A stretch of 64,000 nucleotides of DNA from Bacteroidota bacterium (GCA_003389385.1 QQVM01000004.1:1-64000), one strand, 5' to 3'; shown: positions 1 through 9,234, counted from the stretch's first letter. Notes: a model not told the origin generated them from the sequence alone. Translations and numbers: made by a program.

Positions 1-101
1 TCAGGATCGCTCAGGAAGGATAATATCACTTTATAGCCAAATAGGCTGAAGGGCATCCTGGTCAATTGTACATTTAGAAAGGTAGATGTGTTTTTATATG
101 G

Positions 102-129
102 CGGTTGTGCAACGGCTACCGCTGTTAGC
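102..129. repeat. attC-like half-site at the left edge of the cassette array
   Basis: This stretch ends in GCTGTTAGC (121-129), which matches the outer-box pattern of the three complete palindromic sites at 1024-1157, 13751-13887 and 14457-14532. It lies 30 bases past the stop codon of the 275-aa gene, where a cassette boundary would be expected. The opposite arm would fall at or before base 1, so only half the site can be seen. The assignment rests on position and a short match. Confidence 0.4.
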
Positions 130-158
130 AGCTGGGCTTTCTCTATTATCAAGCACTA

Positions 159-986
159 TCATTCAAAATTTATTGAAATCCAATTTGGTGTTGATAGTTG
201 AACTCTTCGTCTGTCGCCTCGCCTTAATTCCAAGGTTTCACCTGTATATTCAAGAATGTCCTGTGAGTGTGCAGTAAAGTAATGCTCATTTAACTTGTTA
301 TACATTACAATTTCATCTGCATCTAACTCGTCAGAAAATTGTTTGAAATATACATTGTAAGAATTTCCGTTTGGCTCGTAAAAATATTGAGATATCCCAA
401 TTACTTCAGGGCTTATGTCATAGTGAAGTGCTTGCAAGGAAATTGGATAGTGTTTGTGGGTCTTATAGTAATTTTCAATTGACTGAATTAGCGTCTCGCT
501 GTTTTTAATTGCTATACGTCTGCTCATTTCAACTGCGTTGTCGATAAATCCAAACCTTGCAAACGCTACCACTATCGGAACAATAATTAAATAAAGAGGT
601 AAAAATTCGGTCTTTAATCTTTCATTTTTAAGCTTTAAGAATGTCCTTGTCAGTGTAATGAAAGATGTCGCAAGAAACAATATTGCTAATGAAGTATGAT
701 TCTGAGAGAGTGCACCAATCGAAACAAACAATGAAACGAGTCCCGCAATAATGAGTGTCGTCTTTAAGAATCGTCTTTGGGTCACTTCTCGGATGCCAGT
801 AGTCTTGTTTCTAATCAGCCAAATAAGTCCTAAAGGAACAAATATTAAACTGGAAAAACTGAATATCTGTGTCATAAATGACAACGGTATAGAAAGGTTG
901 TCATATCTACCCGGCAAAAATGGTCTGAACATTACGAAGATAATTGCCGCACTAATCAGAAGTATGTAAAAAGTGTGTTTTTTCAT
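159..986 (-). CDS. Hypothetical multi-pass membrane protein (cassette gene)
   Basis: I do not recognise a family for this 275-aa protein. The first ~150 residues contain about five hydrophobic segments (near 5-25, 35-58, 75-95, 100-115 and 130-150). The remaining ~120 residues are soluble and contain SIENYYKTHKHYP, a pattern also seen in pilin-like or secreted domains. The ATG at 986 lies 38 bases downstream of the palindrome box at 1024 and just after the motif GTTGTCCTAA (1006-1015 as read on the plus strand). That motif also precedes the other orphan gene at 13881-14435. It is oriented like the recombinase at 14595-15641. I infer that it is a gene cassette; its function is unknown. Confidence 0.75.
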   Translation of the reverse strand: MKKHTFYILLISAAIIFVMFRPFLPGRYDNLSIPLSFMTQIFSFSSLIFVPLGLIWLIRNKTTGIREVTQRRFLKTTLIIAGLVSLFVSIGALSQNHTSLAILFLATSFITLTRTFLKLKNERLKTEFLPLYLIIVPIVVAFARFGFIDNAVEMSRRIAIKNSETLIQSIENYYKTHKHYPISLQALHYDISPEVIGISQYFYEPNGNSYNVYFKQFSDELDADEIVMYNKLNEHYFTAHSQDILEYTGETLELRRGDRRRVQLSTPNWISINFE

Positions 987-1005
987 ATTTGTCTGCTATG
1001 TCCTG

Positions 1006-1015
1006 GTTGTCCTAA
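1006..1015 (-). promoter_or_regulatory. Shared cassette leader motif (TTAGGACAAC on minus)
   Basis: The minus strand reads TTAGGACAAC here, 20 bases before the ATG of the 275-aa gene. At 14442-14451 the minus strand reads TTAGGACGAC, 7 bases before the ATG of the other cassette gene. Nine of ten bases are identical between otherwise unrelated genes. It may be a translation or promoter element carried by cassettes; that role is inferred. Confidence 0.4.
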
Positions 1016-1023
1016 GCCTTGCT

Positions 1024-1157
1024 GCTAACGGTTTGCAGCTACCCGAAGGTGGCGATTTTAAGCACCAACTTTCATACGGAGAACTGCCGTTCAAAGATAA
1101 ACAAAACTGACCTACGAAGCACGTCACCGCCACTTGCGGGTAGGTGCTGTTACCGCC
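1024..1157. repeat. attC-like imperfect palindrome, site 3
   Basis: The left arm (1024-1054, GCTAAC...GCAGCTACCCGAAGGTGGCG) pairs with the right arm (1128-1157, CGCCACTTGCGGGTAGGTGC then GTTACCGCC). Within the inner arms CGCCAC, CGGGTAG and TGC all pair. A loop of about 73 bases separates the arms. The layout of short outer boxes (GCTAAC/GTTACCGC) and longer inner arms is like an integron attC site. It lies directly upstream of the orphan gene at 159-986. Confidence 0.6.
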
Positions 1158-1264
1158 AGTGGTTCTGTCTTTCGTGGCAGTGTCCACCGTGCTTTCAGCG
1201 ATTTTCACAGTCCGTTTACCTGTCCCGAAAAACGATTTTTTGTCTGTCGGCTATGAGCGGTCGG

Positions 1265-1427
1265 GAAAGATTTAATTTTTGTGAAGCGAGGGAATTTTTA
1301 CTGTCTTACCGTGCGTTTGCTTTTGGCATATCTTTTTGTTTGCGGGTCGGCTTTAGCTCTTTGCCGCCCGCAGGAACGAGGACGGCAATGTGCTAAAAGT
1401 GCGTGGCACAAAAAGTATGACAAAAAG
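1265..1427. repeat. Palindromic flanking repeat, copy A (left end of metal module)
   Basis: The order is GAAAGATTTAATTTTTG (1265-1281), AGCGAGGGAA (1285-1294), a 46-base palindrome with arms TTTAGCTCTTTGCCG (1352-1366) and CGGCAATGTGCTAAA (1383-1397), then CGTGGCACAAAAAGTATGACAAAAAG (1402-1427, split here only for description). Copy B at 13413-13640 has the same core elements in the same order and orientation. The 17-mer at 1265-1281 recurs exactly inverted at 13624-13640. The two copies bracket the genes at 1459-13413. No ORF in this gap looks real. Confidence 0.6.
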
Positions 1428-1458
1428 AAGCGATGGCATGATTGGTCTGTATCAAAAT

Positions 1459-4400
1459 TTATTCAATTTCAACTTTCTTGTCTTGGAAGTATTTCTTAAT
1501 TGCTTTCTCTCCAAAAGTGTGAAACACAACAGGCGTTACAATCATGTCTAAAAGTGTGCTGCTGATTAGTCCGCCTAAAATAACGGTGGCAACGGGGTAG
1601 AGAATTTCTTTACCTGATGCTTGTGCGTCTAAGGTCAGTGGAATAAGGGCAAGCGCTGCGACAAGTGCTGTCATTAGCACCGGAACTAATCTTTCGAGCG
1701 AGCCTCTTATTATCATTTTTATATCGAATTTTTCTCCTTCATGCTCAATAAGATGTATGTAGTGTGAAATCATCATAATGCCGTTTCTGGATGCAATGCC
1801 TGTAAGTGTAATAAATCCGACCATGGTAGCTACTGAAAAAGTTCCGCCAGTAAGTAATACTGCTACTACACTTCCTATCAATGCCAACGGAATGTTCAGC
1901 ATGATTTGTAGCGTGATTTGTGTGGATTTAAAATGCGAATACAGCACTAAGAAAATTCCGATAACAGAAAAGATGCTTAAAAAGAGTATGAGTTTCGATG
2001 CTGATTGCTGACTTTCAAACTGTCCTCCATATTGCACAAAATATCCCTGTGGAAGTTTTACCTGCTCACTAATTGTTTTTTGAATTTCCTGAACAGTTGT
2101 TCCTAAGTCTCTGCCCTGCACATTGCAACTGATAGTGATTTTGCGTTGTGTGTTTTCGTGCATAATGCTGTTGATAGCGGTTGTGTTTTCAATACTGGCA
2201 ATTTGTTGCAGGGGGATAAGTGTTCCGTCAGGAGCATCAATCAAGGTGTTGCGGATTGCTTCAATGTTGGTGCGTTCTTCATCGGTAGTGCGAAGTAAAA
2301 TATCAAATGTTTTATTGCCGTCTAAAATTTGCCCTGTTACTTTTCCATTATAAAAAATTTCCAAGTCTTCTGCTACTTTCCCTGCTTGCAAGCCATAACG
2401 CTGCAACGCCTCCCTGTTCACTTTAATTAAAAGTTGCGGAACCATTACCTGCTTTTCAATCTGCACATCCACCACTCCGGGAATATTTTTGATAGTTTCA
2501 GAAATTTGATTGGCGTTAGTGCGTAAATCAGTTAAATCATTTCCAAAAAGTTTGATCGCAACCTGTGCACGAACACCCGAAAGCAGATGGTCTAAGCGGT
2601 GAGAAATTGGCTGCCCCACATTAACCGTTACACCTTTCAACACATCTAATTTATCTCGTATATCAGCCAAAATTTCGTCCCGTGTTCTTTTGGTATTGCT
2701 TTTCAACTGCACATCTATTTCTGAATTAGATACAGGTTCAACATGTTCATCTAATTCTGCCCTGCCTGTTCTACGGCTTACATATTCCACTTCGGGAACT
2801 TGTAGCATAAGTTCTTCTGCCATTGTTCCGATTTTATTGCTTTCTTCCAAAGATGTTCCTGCCGGTGTGGAAAGATTGATAGTAAAAGAACCTTCGTTGA
2901 ATGGCGGTAAAAATTCTGTCCCGAAAAATGGAACGATGCTAACAGATGTGATGATTAAAATAATAGCTGCTCCAATAATTGTTTTTGGACGGGCTAATCC
3001 CCAATGTAAAAGTTTGGCATCATATTTTTTAAGAAAGCGAACCAACCAACTTACCTTTTCAATATGTTCCTTTTTCCCTTTTAATAAATAGGAACATAAA
3101 ACAGGAGTAACAGTAAGCGAAACAAACAATGATGCGATGATGGAAGTAATGTAGGCAATGCCAAGCGGTGCAAAAATTCGCCCTTCCATTCCCTGCATAT
3201 AAAAAAGCGGAATGAAAACCAATACAACAATAACAGTAGCATAAACAATGGAATTTCGTATTTCCCTGCTTGCGTCATAAACCACTTGTAAAAGTGGCTT
3301 TGGGTTGTCTGATTTTTTATTTTCGTTTATGCGCCTGAAAACATTTTCTACATCTACAATTGCATCGTCCACCAACTCACCAATGGCAATGGCAAGCCCA
3401 CCTAATGTAAGAGTGTTGATACTGAACCCAAATAGCTTAAAAATAATGGCGGTGATAACGAGCGATAGCGGAATGGCAGTAAGTGTAATGATGGTTGTTC
3501 GGAAATTCATCAAAAACAGAAAAAGAATAATAACAACCAAAATGAACCCGTCACGCAAGGCTTCTTCAACATTAGAAAGTGCTGTTGTAATAAAATTCTT
3601 CTGTTGAAAGATGTTAGGATTGAGTTTTACATCAGGTGGTAAAGAAGATTGCATTTCCACTAATGCCTTTTCTACTTCGTCTGTTAATGTAACCGTGTTT
3701 GCTCCCGGTTGCTTTTCTATGGTAAGTATTACGGCAGGATTTCCGTTAATGCTTGCATCTCCTCTTTTTTGTGCTCCACCAAATTTCACTTCTGCCACCT
3801 GCGAAAGAAGCACGGGTAAACCGTCACGGTTGGCGACAACAGTATTTTTTAAATCATCTAAAGTATAAGCCCTGCCCACATTTCTTATGATAACTTCCGA
3901 ACCGTATTGATTATAAAAACCGCCTGTGCTGTTTTGGTTGGTAAGTGTAAGGGCTTTGTCAATGTCGTCAATAGATAAATTAAATTGTTTCAATTTAGCA
4001 GAAGAAATTAAAACCTGATACTGCAAGCGTTCTCCACCTATTGAGATTACCTGCGAAATGCCTTTGATGCTCATGAGCCGTCTGCGAATGGTAAAATCAG
4101 CAAGAGTGCGTAGTTCTGACGGTGAAGTGCTATCGGCTGAAATTCCTACCATCATTATTTGACCCATTACTGAACTAATGGGCCCCATTACAGGAGTGAT
4201 GCCATCGGGCAATTGAACGGTTTGAAGTTTCTCGGCAACCAATTGTCTTGCACGAAAAATATCAGTGTTCCAATCAAACTCAACAAAGACCATCCCAATA
4301 CCAATTGCCGAACTGCTGCGGACATCTTCTACATTGGGTGCACCGTTTAATGCTGTTTCAACAGGCAACACCACTTGTGTTTCGATTTCTTCGGGAGCCA

Positions 4401-4566
4401 TGCCGTTTGCCTCTAAGAAAATGGTAACTCTCGGACGATTGAGGTCGGGCAATACATCTACAGGTAAATTGATGATAGTGAAAACGCCATAAACCAAAAG
4501 CAGGGCAGCAGACGCAACTACAAAGAGGCGATTTTCAAGAGAGAATTTTATGAGTTTATTGAGCAT
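1459..4566 (-). CDS. HME-type RND efflux pump, inner-membrane permease (CzcA/CusA family)
   Basis: This is the proton-driven inner-membrane component of a tripartite heavy-metal exporter. The 1035-aa length is normal for the family. The sequence shows the two-fold RND layout of two large periplasmic loops and twelve membrane segments. The acidic transmembrane motif LVDDAIVDVEN lies near residues 390-405, where proton-relay Asp/Glu residues sit in CzcA and CusA. Two methionines that bind Cu(I)/Ag(I) in E. coli CusA appear absent. The CusA context DLLYMPST corresponds to SFTINLST here, and RIDMLSTG to RLDHLLSG. A divalent cation (Co/Zn/Cd/Ni) is therefore at least as likely a substrate as copper. 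It is the last gene of the efflux operon, 15 bases after the metal-binding lipoprotein. Family certain; substrate not. Confidence 0.93.
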   Translation of the reverse strand: MLNKLIKFSLENRLFVVASAALLLVYGVFTIINLPVDVLPDLNRPRVTIFLEANGMAPEEIETQVVLPVETALNGAPNVEDVRSSSAIGIGMVFVEFDWNTDIFRARQLVAEKLQTVQLPDGITPVMGPISSVMGQIMMVGISADSTSPSELRTLADFTIRRRLMSIKGISQVISIGGERLQYQVLISSAKLKQFNLSIDDIDKALTLTNQNSTGGFYNQYGSEVIIRNVGRAYTLDDLKNTVVANRDGLPVLLSQVAEVKFGGAQKRGDASINGNPAVILTIEKQPGANTVTLTDEVEKALVEMQSSLPPDVKLNPNIFQQKNFITTALSNVEEALRDGFILVVIILFLFLMNFRTTIITLTAIPLSLVITAIIFKLFGFSINTLTLGGLAIAIGELVDDAIVDVENVFRRINENKKSDNPKPLLQVVYDASREIRNSIVYATVIVVLVFIPLFYMQGMEGRIFAPLGIAYITSIIASLFVSLTVTPVLCSYLLKGKKEHIEKVSWLVRFLKKYDAKLLHWGLARPKTIIGAAIILIITSVSIVPFFGTEFLPPFNEGSFTINLSTPAGTSLEESNKIGTMAEELMLQVPEVEYVSRRTGRAELDEHVEPVSNSEIDVQLKSNTKRTRDEILADIRDKLDVLKGVTVNVGQPISHRLDHLLSGVRAQVAIKLFGNDLTDLRTNANQISETIKNIPGVVDVQIEKQVMVPQLLIKVNREALQRYGLQAGKVAEDLEIFYNGKVTGQILDGNKTFDILLRTTDEERTNIEAIRNTLIDAPDGTLIPLQQIASIENTTAINSIMHENTQRKITISCNVQGRDLGTTVQEIQKTISEQVKLPQGYFVQYGGQFESQQSASKLILFLSIFSVIGIFLVLYSHFKSTQITLQIMLNIPLALIGSVVAVLLTGGTFSVATMVGFITLTGIASRNGIMMISHYIHLIEHEGEKFDIKMIIRGSLERLVPVLMTALVAALALIPLTLDAQASGKEILYPVATVILGGLISSTLLDMIVTPVVFHTFGEKAIKKYFQDKKVEIE

Positions 4567-4581
4567 GGCTGGTTTTTCTTT

Positions 4582-5580
4582 TTAATGTTTGTGGTCTGAA
4601 TGATTATTATGGTCGTGTTGTGTTTCCGTTGTTTTAACTTGACCTTTTTCTACATTGATGACAAAATCTACCGTGTGCAATTTCCCGTCTGCCATGAATT
4701 GCAGCCATGCACGGTATATTCCTGCGTTTTCAAATGTGGTATGGAAATGCAAAACAGTTCCTTCCACTTCGGGATGCAGATGCACATATTCTTTAGTTTC
4801 GATATTGATGGCAACCATGTGTCCTTTTGCACCGAGATGGTTTTGCAGTTGATTTACATCAAAGGGTTTTCCCTCATTGGTAAATACACCATCAAAGTGG
4901 ATGGCTTTGTTGGCAATGAAAATTCCATCATCTGGTTTTAGCGTTATGCTATATGCATCGCTTACGGCAGTGTTTATGGTTTTTGTAAATGTTTTTGCAG
5001 GAATGGTTTTGCCTTTGACTTCTACATTTATTTTTTCCAACTGGTGAGTGCTTCCGCTTGGTTTGTAATCAGCATATAAAATATAATTGCCACCATTGGG
5101 AAATGTTTCCGCAACCGAATATGTGCCGTCTGTCTGATAATCGGGATGGATATGATTGAACCATGATAAATCTTCGCTTACCAAAATAAGGTGAAGTTTC
5201 TTTTCATGCTCCATATCTAAGGGAACAACTGCATTGGGATTGTCTTTGTTTTTTGGCGTGAAAGCAAGTGTTACGGGATTATCCGCTTCAATTATTTGTG
5301 GTGATGAAGTGAATTGCATTTGAAAATTACCTGTTGCGGGAACTTCGTCTATGTGTTCTAAAGCCATTCCACATTTGGGGCATTTGTCCCCTTCTTTGCC
5401 TGTAACTTCGGGGTGCATGGGGCAGGCGAAAATGTGTTCGTGATGGTCGCCTTCACCGTGTTGATGTTCGTGTGTTTCTGAAGTGCTTTCAGTTTTATTG
5501 CTGCTGTTGCTGCATGAAGCAATAAAAAGAGATGTTGCCATTGCACACATTGTTATTGCCGTTCCGATTTTTGTTTTCAT
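4582..5580 (-). CDS. Lipoprotein with heavy-metal-binding domain (HMBD)
   Basis: This is a 332-aa predicted periplasmic or outer-membrane lipoprotein. Its signal sequence ends in a lipobox (FIASC, cysteine near residue 23). A His-rich linker (HEHQHGEGDHHEH) is followed by a compact metal-binding motif, CPMHPEV...CPKCGM (about residues 50-75), typical of HMBD domains in metal-efflux adaptors and P-type ATPases. The rest looks like a beta-rich domain containing HIHPDY and HLHPE, and the C-terminus is again His-rich (HDHNNHSDHKH). It lies between the adaptor gene (25-base gap) and the RND gene (15-base gap). A role as periplasmic metal chaperone or buffer for the pump is inferred from the motifs and position. 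Confidence 0.85.
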   Translation of the reverse strand: MKTKIGTAITMCAMATSLFIASCSNSSNKTESTSETHEHQHGEGDHHEHIFACPMHPEVTGKEGDKCPKCGMALEHIDEVPATGNFQMQFTSSPQIIEADNPVTLAFTPKNKDNPNAVVPLDMEHEKKLHLILVSEDLSWFNHIHPDYQTDGTYSVAETFPNGGNYILYADYKPSGSTHQLEKINVEVKGKTIPAKTFTKTINTAVSDAYSITLKPDDGIFIANKAIHFDGVFTNEGKPFDVNQLQNHLGAKGHMVAINIETKEYVHLHPEVEGTVLHFHTTFENAGIYRAWLQFMADGKLHTVDFVINVEKGQVKTTETQHDHNNHSDHKH

Positions 5581-5605
5581 TTTATTTGTTTTTAATGGTT
5601 AATAA

Positions 5606-7291
5606 TTATTGATTGAGATAAATCATTTTGAGTTGATAACTGGCATTGATTACTACCCGTTCGCCTTCTTCAACGCCTTTAAGAATACTTGTGTGCGTGC
5701 CGTTATTTTCGCCCAATTGCACATAACTTACCGTATAATTTTCTGCTGCATCTTTAATGAATACTACGGGTTTGCCGTTTATTTCAGTAATGGCAGAATT
5801 AGGCAAAGCGATTTGTTGTGAATTTTCAGAAGCGAAAACACGGATGTTTACAAATTCACCGATTTTGAAATCGCTGTCCGGGTTATTGAGTTTAAACAAA
5901 ACGCGCTGTGATTGGTTTGTAGCGTTTATTTCCTGAGCTAATGAAAGCAAGTTTACTGCACTTGTTTTGTGATTGTCGTTTACACATTCAATGGTAAACT
6001 TTGCACCTTGTTTTACTTTTCCGGCATCTCTGTCAAAAACCTGTGCTTCGGCATATACTTCTGAAAGATTTGTGATTGTAAAAAGGCTTTGTCCTGTATT
6101 CACTGTTGCTCCGATGGATAAATTAAAATTGGCAACTATACCACTTATAGGTGCGTTCAATGCAATGGTTTTTCCGGAATTTCCTGTAAATAATTTCAGA
6201 TTGGTTTCTGCTTTCTGTAATCGGGATTTGGCTTCATCCACATCCTTTTTTGCGGCTATGTCCTGTATGGAAGTAAGGCGGTCGTATTCTTTCTTTGCAG
6301 CATCGTATTCGGCCGTGAGGTTATTTTTTTCTGCCAACAAATTAACCTGCGTTCCCGCATCAATGTTTTGTTCAATAACGGCTAATTGTTGTCCTGCTTT
6401 TACCTGTTCGCCTACATTCACATTGAGCGAAATAACTCTACCATTTTGGGGTGTGGTTATTAACGCCTGTCCGTTGCTACTGGGGATTATAGTTCCAAAT
6501 AGCTTTGTGCTTTCTGTAAAACTTCCCTTTTGGACTTTCTCTGTAAGCACATCAAAAAGAAATTGTGTTTCTTTGGGAACATTGAAAGAGTTTGAAAAAT
6601 TAACGCCTGATTTTTTTGCTCCGTGGTCGTCATCACCATGAGCAATGCTGTTTTGTATGGGTAAGAAGCAATTTACGATAAGCAAAATAACAGCGATGGC
6701 TGTTTTACCTTTTACCGTGTTCCTTTTTTGAATAAGTATTCCTAAAACCAAACCAAAGAAAAGAGCAAGGACAATCATTAACCAATTTTTCCAATTTGAA
6801 AAATGAGATTTGCCATTTGTTTCTTCTGTATGGGGCAATTCTTTCCCTGCTTCAATGTTTGTAAGCAAAATCAAATCTGCACCTAATGAACCATTGATGC
6901 TTATTGCCAAAGAATAGTTCTTCTTTTCTGGAAAAGAAGTTTCAACGGTATATGTGCCTTCGCCTGATTGTTTGACATTAAAAACAAGTTTGCCATCTTC
7001 CTGTGCAGTGATTTTTATTTCAGCATTGTCAATGGGTTTGTTAGTTGCATATTCGCTTATAAACAAGGTAAGGTGTGCGGGTTCGCCTATGCGAATGGGT
7101 TCATAGCGAATGAGCAACTCGTATTTGTCCGATACTGCTTCGGATGAAAAAAACTTTTGCTGCTGTTCTGTTGTTGTTGGCTTTTCATCACCATGCGAAT
7201 GGTCGTCTCCACCAGACGCAAAGAGCAGTTGACTGTTTGCAATAAGCAAAAGAAAAAGCAGTATTATTTTGTATGATTTATTTGTCTTCAT
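5606..7291 (-). CDS. RND efflux periplasmic adaptor with extra N-terminal domain (CzcB/CusB-like)
   Basis: The protein (561 aa) links the RND pump to TolC. Residues 1-26 form a signal peptide, followed by a His-rich patch (HSHGDE). A beta-sandwich-like domain occupies about 35-155. Two hydrophobic segments (about 168-192 and 198-220) come next, with a second His motif (AHGDDDHG) after the second. The conventional adaptor follows from about 235, including the lipoyl/barrel segment TPQNGRVISLNVNVGEQVKAGQQLAVIEQ and a helical hairpin (about 320-365). A classical adaptor is about 350-400 aa, so the first 230 residues are an added module. It overlaps the TolC gene stop by one base, indicating translational coupling. 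Confidence 0.9.
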   Translation of the reverse strand: MKTNKSYKIILLFLLLIANSQLLFASGGDDHSHGDEKPTTTEQQQKFFSSEAVSDKYELLIRYEPIRIGEPAHLTLFISEYATNKPIDNAEIKITAQEDGKLVFNVKQSGEGTYTVETSFPEKKNYSLAISINGSLGADLILLTNIEAGKELPHTEETNGKSHFSNWKNWLMIVLALFFGLVLGILIQKRNTVKGKTAIAVILLIVNCFLPIQNSIAHGDDDHGAKKSGVNFSNSFNVPKETQFLFDVLTEKVQKGSFTESTKLFGTIIPSSNGQALITTPQNGRVISLNVNVGEQVKAGQQLAVIEQNIDAGTQVNLLAEKNNLTAEYDAAKKEYDRLTSIQDIAAKKDVDEAKSRLQKAETNLKLFTGNSGKTIALNAPISGIVANFNLSIGATVNTGQSLFTITNLSEVYAEAQVFDRDAGKVKQGAKFTIECVNDNHKTSAVNLLSLAQEINATNQSQRVLFKLNNPDSDFKIGEFVNIRVFASENSQQIALPNSAITEINGKPVVFIKDAAENYTVSYVQLGENNGTHTSILKGVEEGERVVINASYQLKMIYLNQ

Positions 7292-8487
7292 TATTGCCCG
7301 ATTAAATAGTTAAGATTAATTATGGATTGATTGAAGTTGCGAAGTGTTTCAAGATATTTTATCTGAATGTTGTAAGCATCAGAAAGAGTTCTCAGATAGG
7401 TGATGTAATCACTTTGTCCTGCCGAGAACATCCTGTTTGAAGAAGTTATCAAATCGTCTGCCTGTTTTAGTCCTGTATTTTCGTAGTATGTCAAGGATGT
7501 TTGAAATTTGATTGCTTCGCCTTTTACCTGCTGCATTTTTGCTGTAAGGTTTTGCTGCTGTGCCAACGTGTTTTGTTCTGTGATTAGCAAATTTGTTTTT
7601 GCAGCTTTGATAGATGAATTGTATTGCCAAAACCAAAGAGGAATGTTTATACCCGCCCGTAAGCGCAATGGAATTTCCGTATTTGGCAACCCCTGGTTCA
7701 TATAGCCGAATGAAAAGCCCGGCAGTGCTTTGTTGCGTTCTAATTGTAGTGATTTTTTAGCGACCATTTGTGTTTGGCTATAATATTGAATAAAAGGAGT
7801 GTTGAATAGAGTTGCACTGTCGGTGGTTATTCCGGTAAATAAGAATGAACTGAGTGCTTTGCTGAAAGGAGCAGTAGCGATGCTGTCAGAAATACCAGTG
7901 TATAATTGTAATTGCTGCAATGCAATTTGAGCATCTGTTTGTGCTTGCACCAAATTATTATGCACTTCACCATATTGCGTAGCCGCATAAGTTTTCGCCA
8001 CAAAATCAATTTGTCCTGCCTCAAACTGGCGATTAGCTGCATCGGCAATACGGAAATAAATGCTGTCCTGCTTTTTCAGTTGCTCTAAAATTTGATTAGC
8101 GAACTGCAAACTGAGATAAGCGGTTTTTACCTGTTGTTTTACTTCTGCTTCGGTAATGGTCTTTCCCTTCTCGGCTAAAACTGTTTGCTGTTTGGCAAGT
8201 TGCCCCTGTTTTAAATACACAGTCGGGAATTCAAAGGACTGCAACACGCCAACGGTCATAAATTCACCTGTCGGGCTTTCTAAAGTAATGTCGGGATTAG
8301 CCAAATTGAAACTTGTTCCCTGCAATTGTTTATGCTGCTTTATCTGCAAGGTAGAGGCATTGAGCAATGGACTGTTTTTAAGGGCAAAGTCAATGGCTTG
8401 CTGCTCGGTTAATGTGGTTTGTGCATTTGCAAACTGAACGCAGATTAAACCTACAACAGTAAATAATATGTGCTTGGCGTTTTTCAT
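7291..8487 (-). CDS. TolC-family outer-membrane efflux protein
   Basis: This is the outer-membrane channel of the tripartite metal exporter. It has 398 aa with a signal peptide (residues 1-22, ending NAQ) and two similar halves dominated by long amphipathic helices (for example AKTYAATQYGEVHNNLVQAQTDAQIALQQLQLYTG), as in the OEP repeat. It is slightly short for TolC but typical of Bacteroidota CusC/CzcC-like proteins. Its start overlaps the methyltransferase stop by four bases (ATGA) and its stop overlaps the adaptor start by one base. Confidence 0.9.
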   Translation of the reverse strand: MKNAKHILFTVVGLICVQFANAQTTLTEQQAIDFALKNSPLLNASTLQIKQHKQLQGTSFNLANPDITLESPTGEFMTVGVLQSFEFPTVYLKQGQLAKQQTVLAEKGKTITEAEVKQQVKTAYLSLQFANQILEQLKKQDSIYFRIADAANRQFEAGQIDFVAKTYAATQYGEVHNNLVQAQTDAQIALQQLQLYTGISDSIATAPFSKALSSFLFTGITTDSATLFNTPFIQYYSQTQMVAKKSLQLERNKALPGFSFGYMNQGLPNTEIPLRLRAGINIPLWFWQYNSSIKAAKTNLLITEQNTLAQQQNLTAKMQQVKGEAIKFQTSLTYYENTGLKQADDLITSSNRMFSAGQSDYITYLRTLSDAYNIQIKYLETLRNFNQSIINLNYLIGQ

Positions 8488-9140
8488 TGTTCGTGTTTAC
8501 TTGCTTGGTAATAACTATAAGTTCCGATTTTGGTATTGATGAAATCAACTTCAGATACTTGCTTAAAACCCGCATTAGAAATGAATTGAGGGAGCAAACC
8601 GTTTACATTGTCGTTAGTGGTTTTGAAGCCGTCCAGAAACTGGACTGCATAAAATGAAAATCTCATCCATTTAGATTTTGCTTTTCCCCAGTCGCCAATA
8701 ATGAGTTTACCATTGGGCTTTAATACACGGTGCAGTTCTTTCAGGCAAATCAATTTTGTTTTTGCTTCCAGTTGGTGAAACACCAATGAGCTAAACACTT
8801 TATCAAAAGATTTATCGGCAAATGGCAAAACTTCCCCATCGTAAAGATGAAGCGGAATACTAAGGTTGTGCTGCTTTAGTTTGTGTTCGGCAATGGATTT
8901 AATTTTAGGGTCAATGTCAACACCTTGAACAATTGCTTCCGGTTTTCTTACCTTTAAGAGTATGAGATTTTGTGCTGTTCCGAAACCAAACTCTAAAATA
9001 TTCTCGTCCGATAGCGGATTTAGCCAATCAATCAATTTTGCTCTGAATGTATTTTCAGGCATGGTGAGTTTTATAGTGAGGTCGTAATACTTACTCAGAA
9101 AATCGTAACCCAAAGCAGGGATATATTTTTTGTTTTCCAT
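8484..9140 (-). CDS. Class I SAM-dependent methyltransferase in the efflux operon
   Basis: This 218-aa protein has a Methyltransf_11-type core. The SAM-binding motif I is ILEFGFGTAQNLILL (about residues 46-60), followed by the acidic loop GVDIDPK, a DGEVLPFADKSFDKVFSS segment, and LKELHRVLKPNGKLIIGDW. It has no cysteine cluster of the kind used by arsenite methyltransferases, so the substrate is unknown. The four-base overlap with the TolC gene places it firmly in the metal operon. A role in metal or metalloid detoxification is possible but rests only on context. Confidence 0.85.
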   Translation of the reverse strand: MENKKYIPALGYDFLSKYYDLTIKLTMPENTFRAKLIDWLNPLSDENILEFGFGTAQNLILLKVRKPEAIVQGVDIDPKIKSIAEHKLKQHNLSIPLHLYDGEVLPFADKSFDKVFSSLVFHQLEAKTKLICLKELHRVLKPNGKLIIGDWGKAKSKWMRFSFYAVQFLDGFKTTNDNVNGLLPQFISNAGFKQVSEVDFINTKIGTYSYYQASKHEQ

Positions 9141-9234
9141 TTCATTTCAAATTAAATTAGACAATATGCAAAAGCCACCTGCGGTATGCAAGCAGCAAAA
9201 GGCATATAACATCAGGACAATTGAAACGCCTGTG

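Noticed and set aside
1019-1499. Overlapping open frames on both strands between the 275-aa gene and the RND pump
   Set aside because: They cross the attC-like palindrome and flanking repeat copy A, overlap each other and have no protein-like composition.
9154-9161. AAATTAGA upstream of the methyltransferase, like half of the DtxR-type operator
   Set aside because: The second half is missing and the half-site is AT-rich; a chance match is likely.
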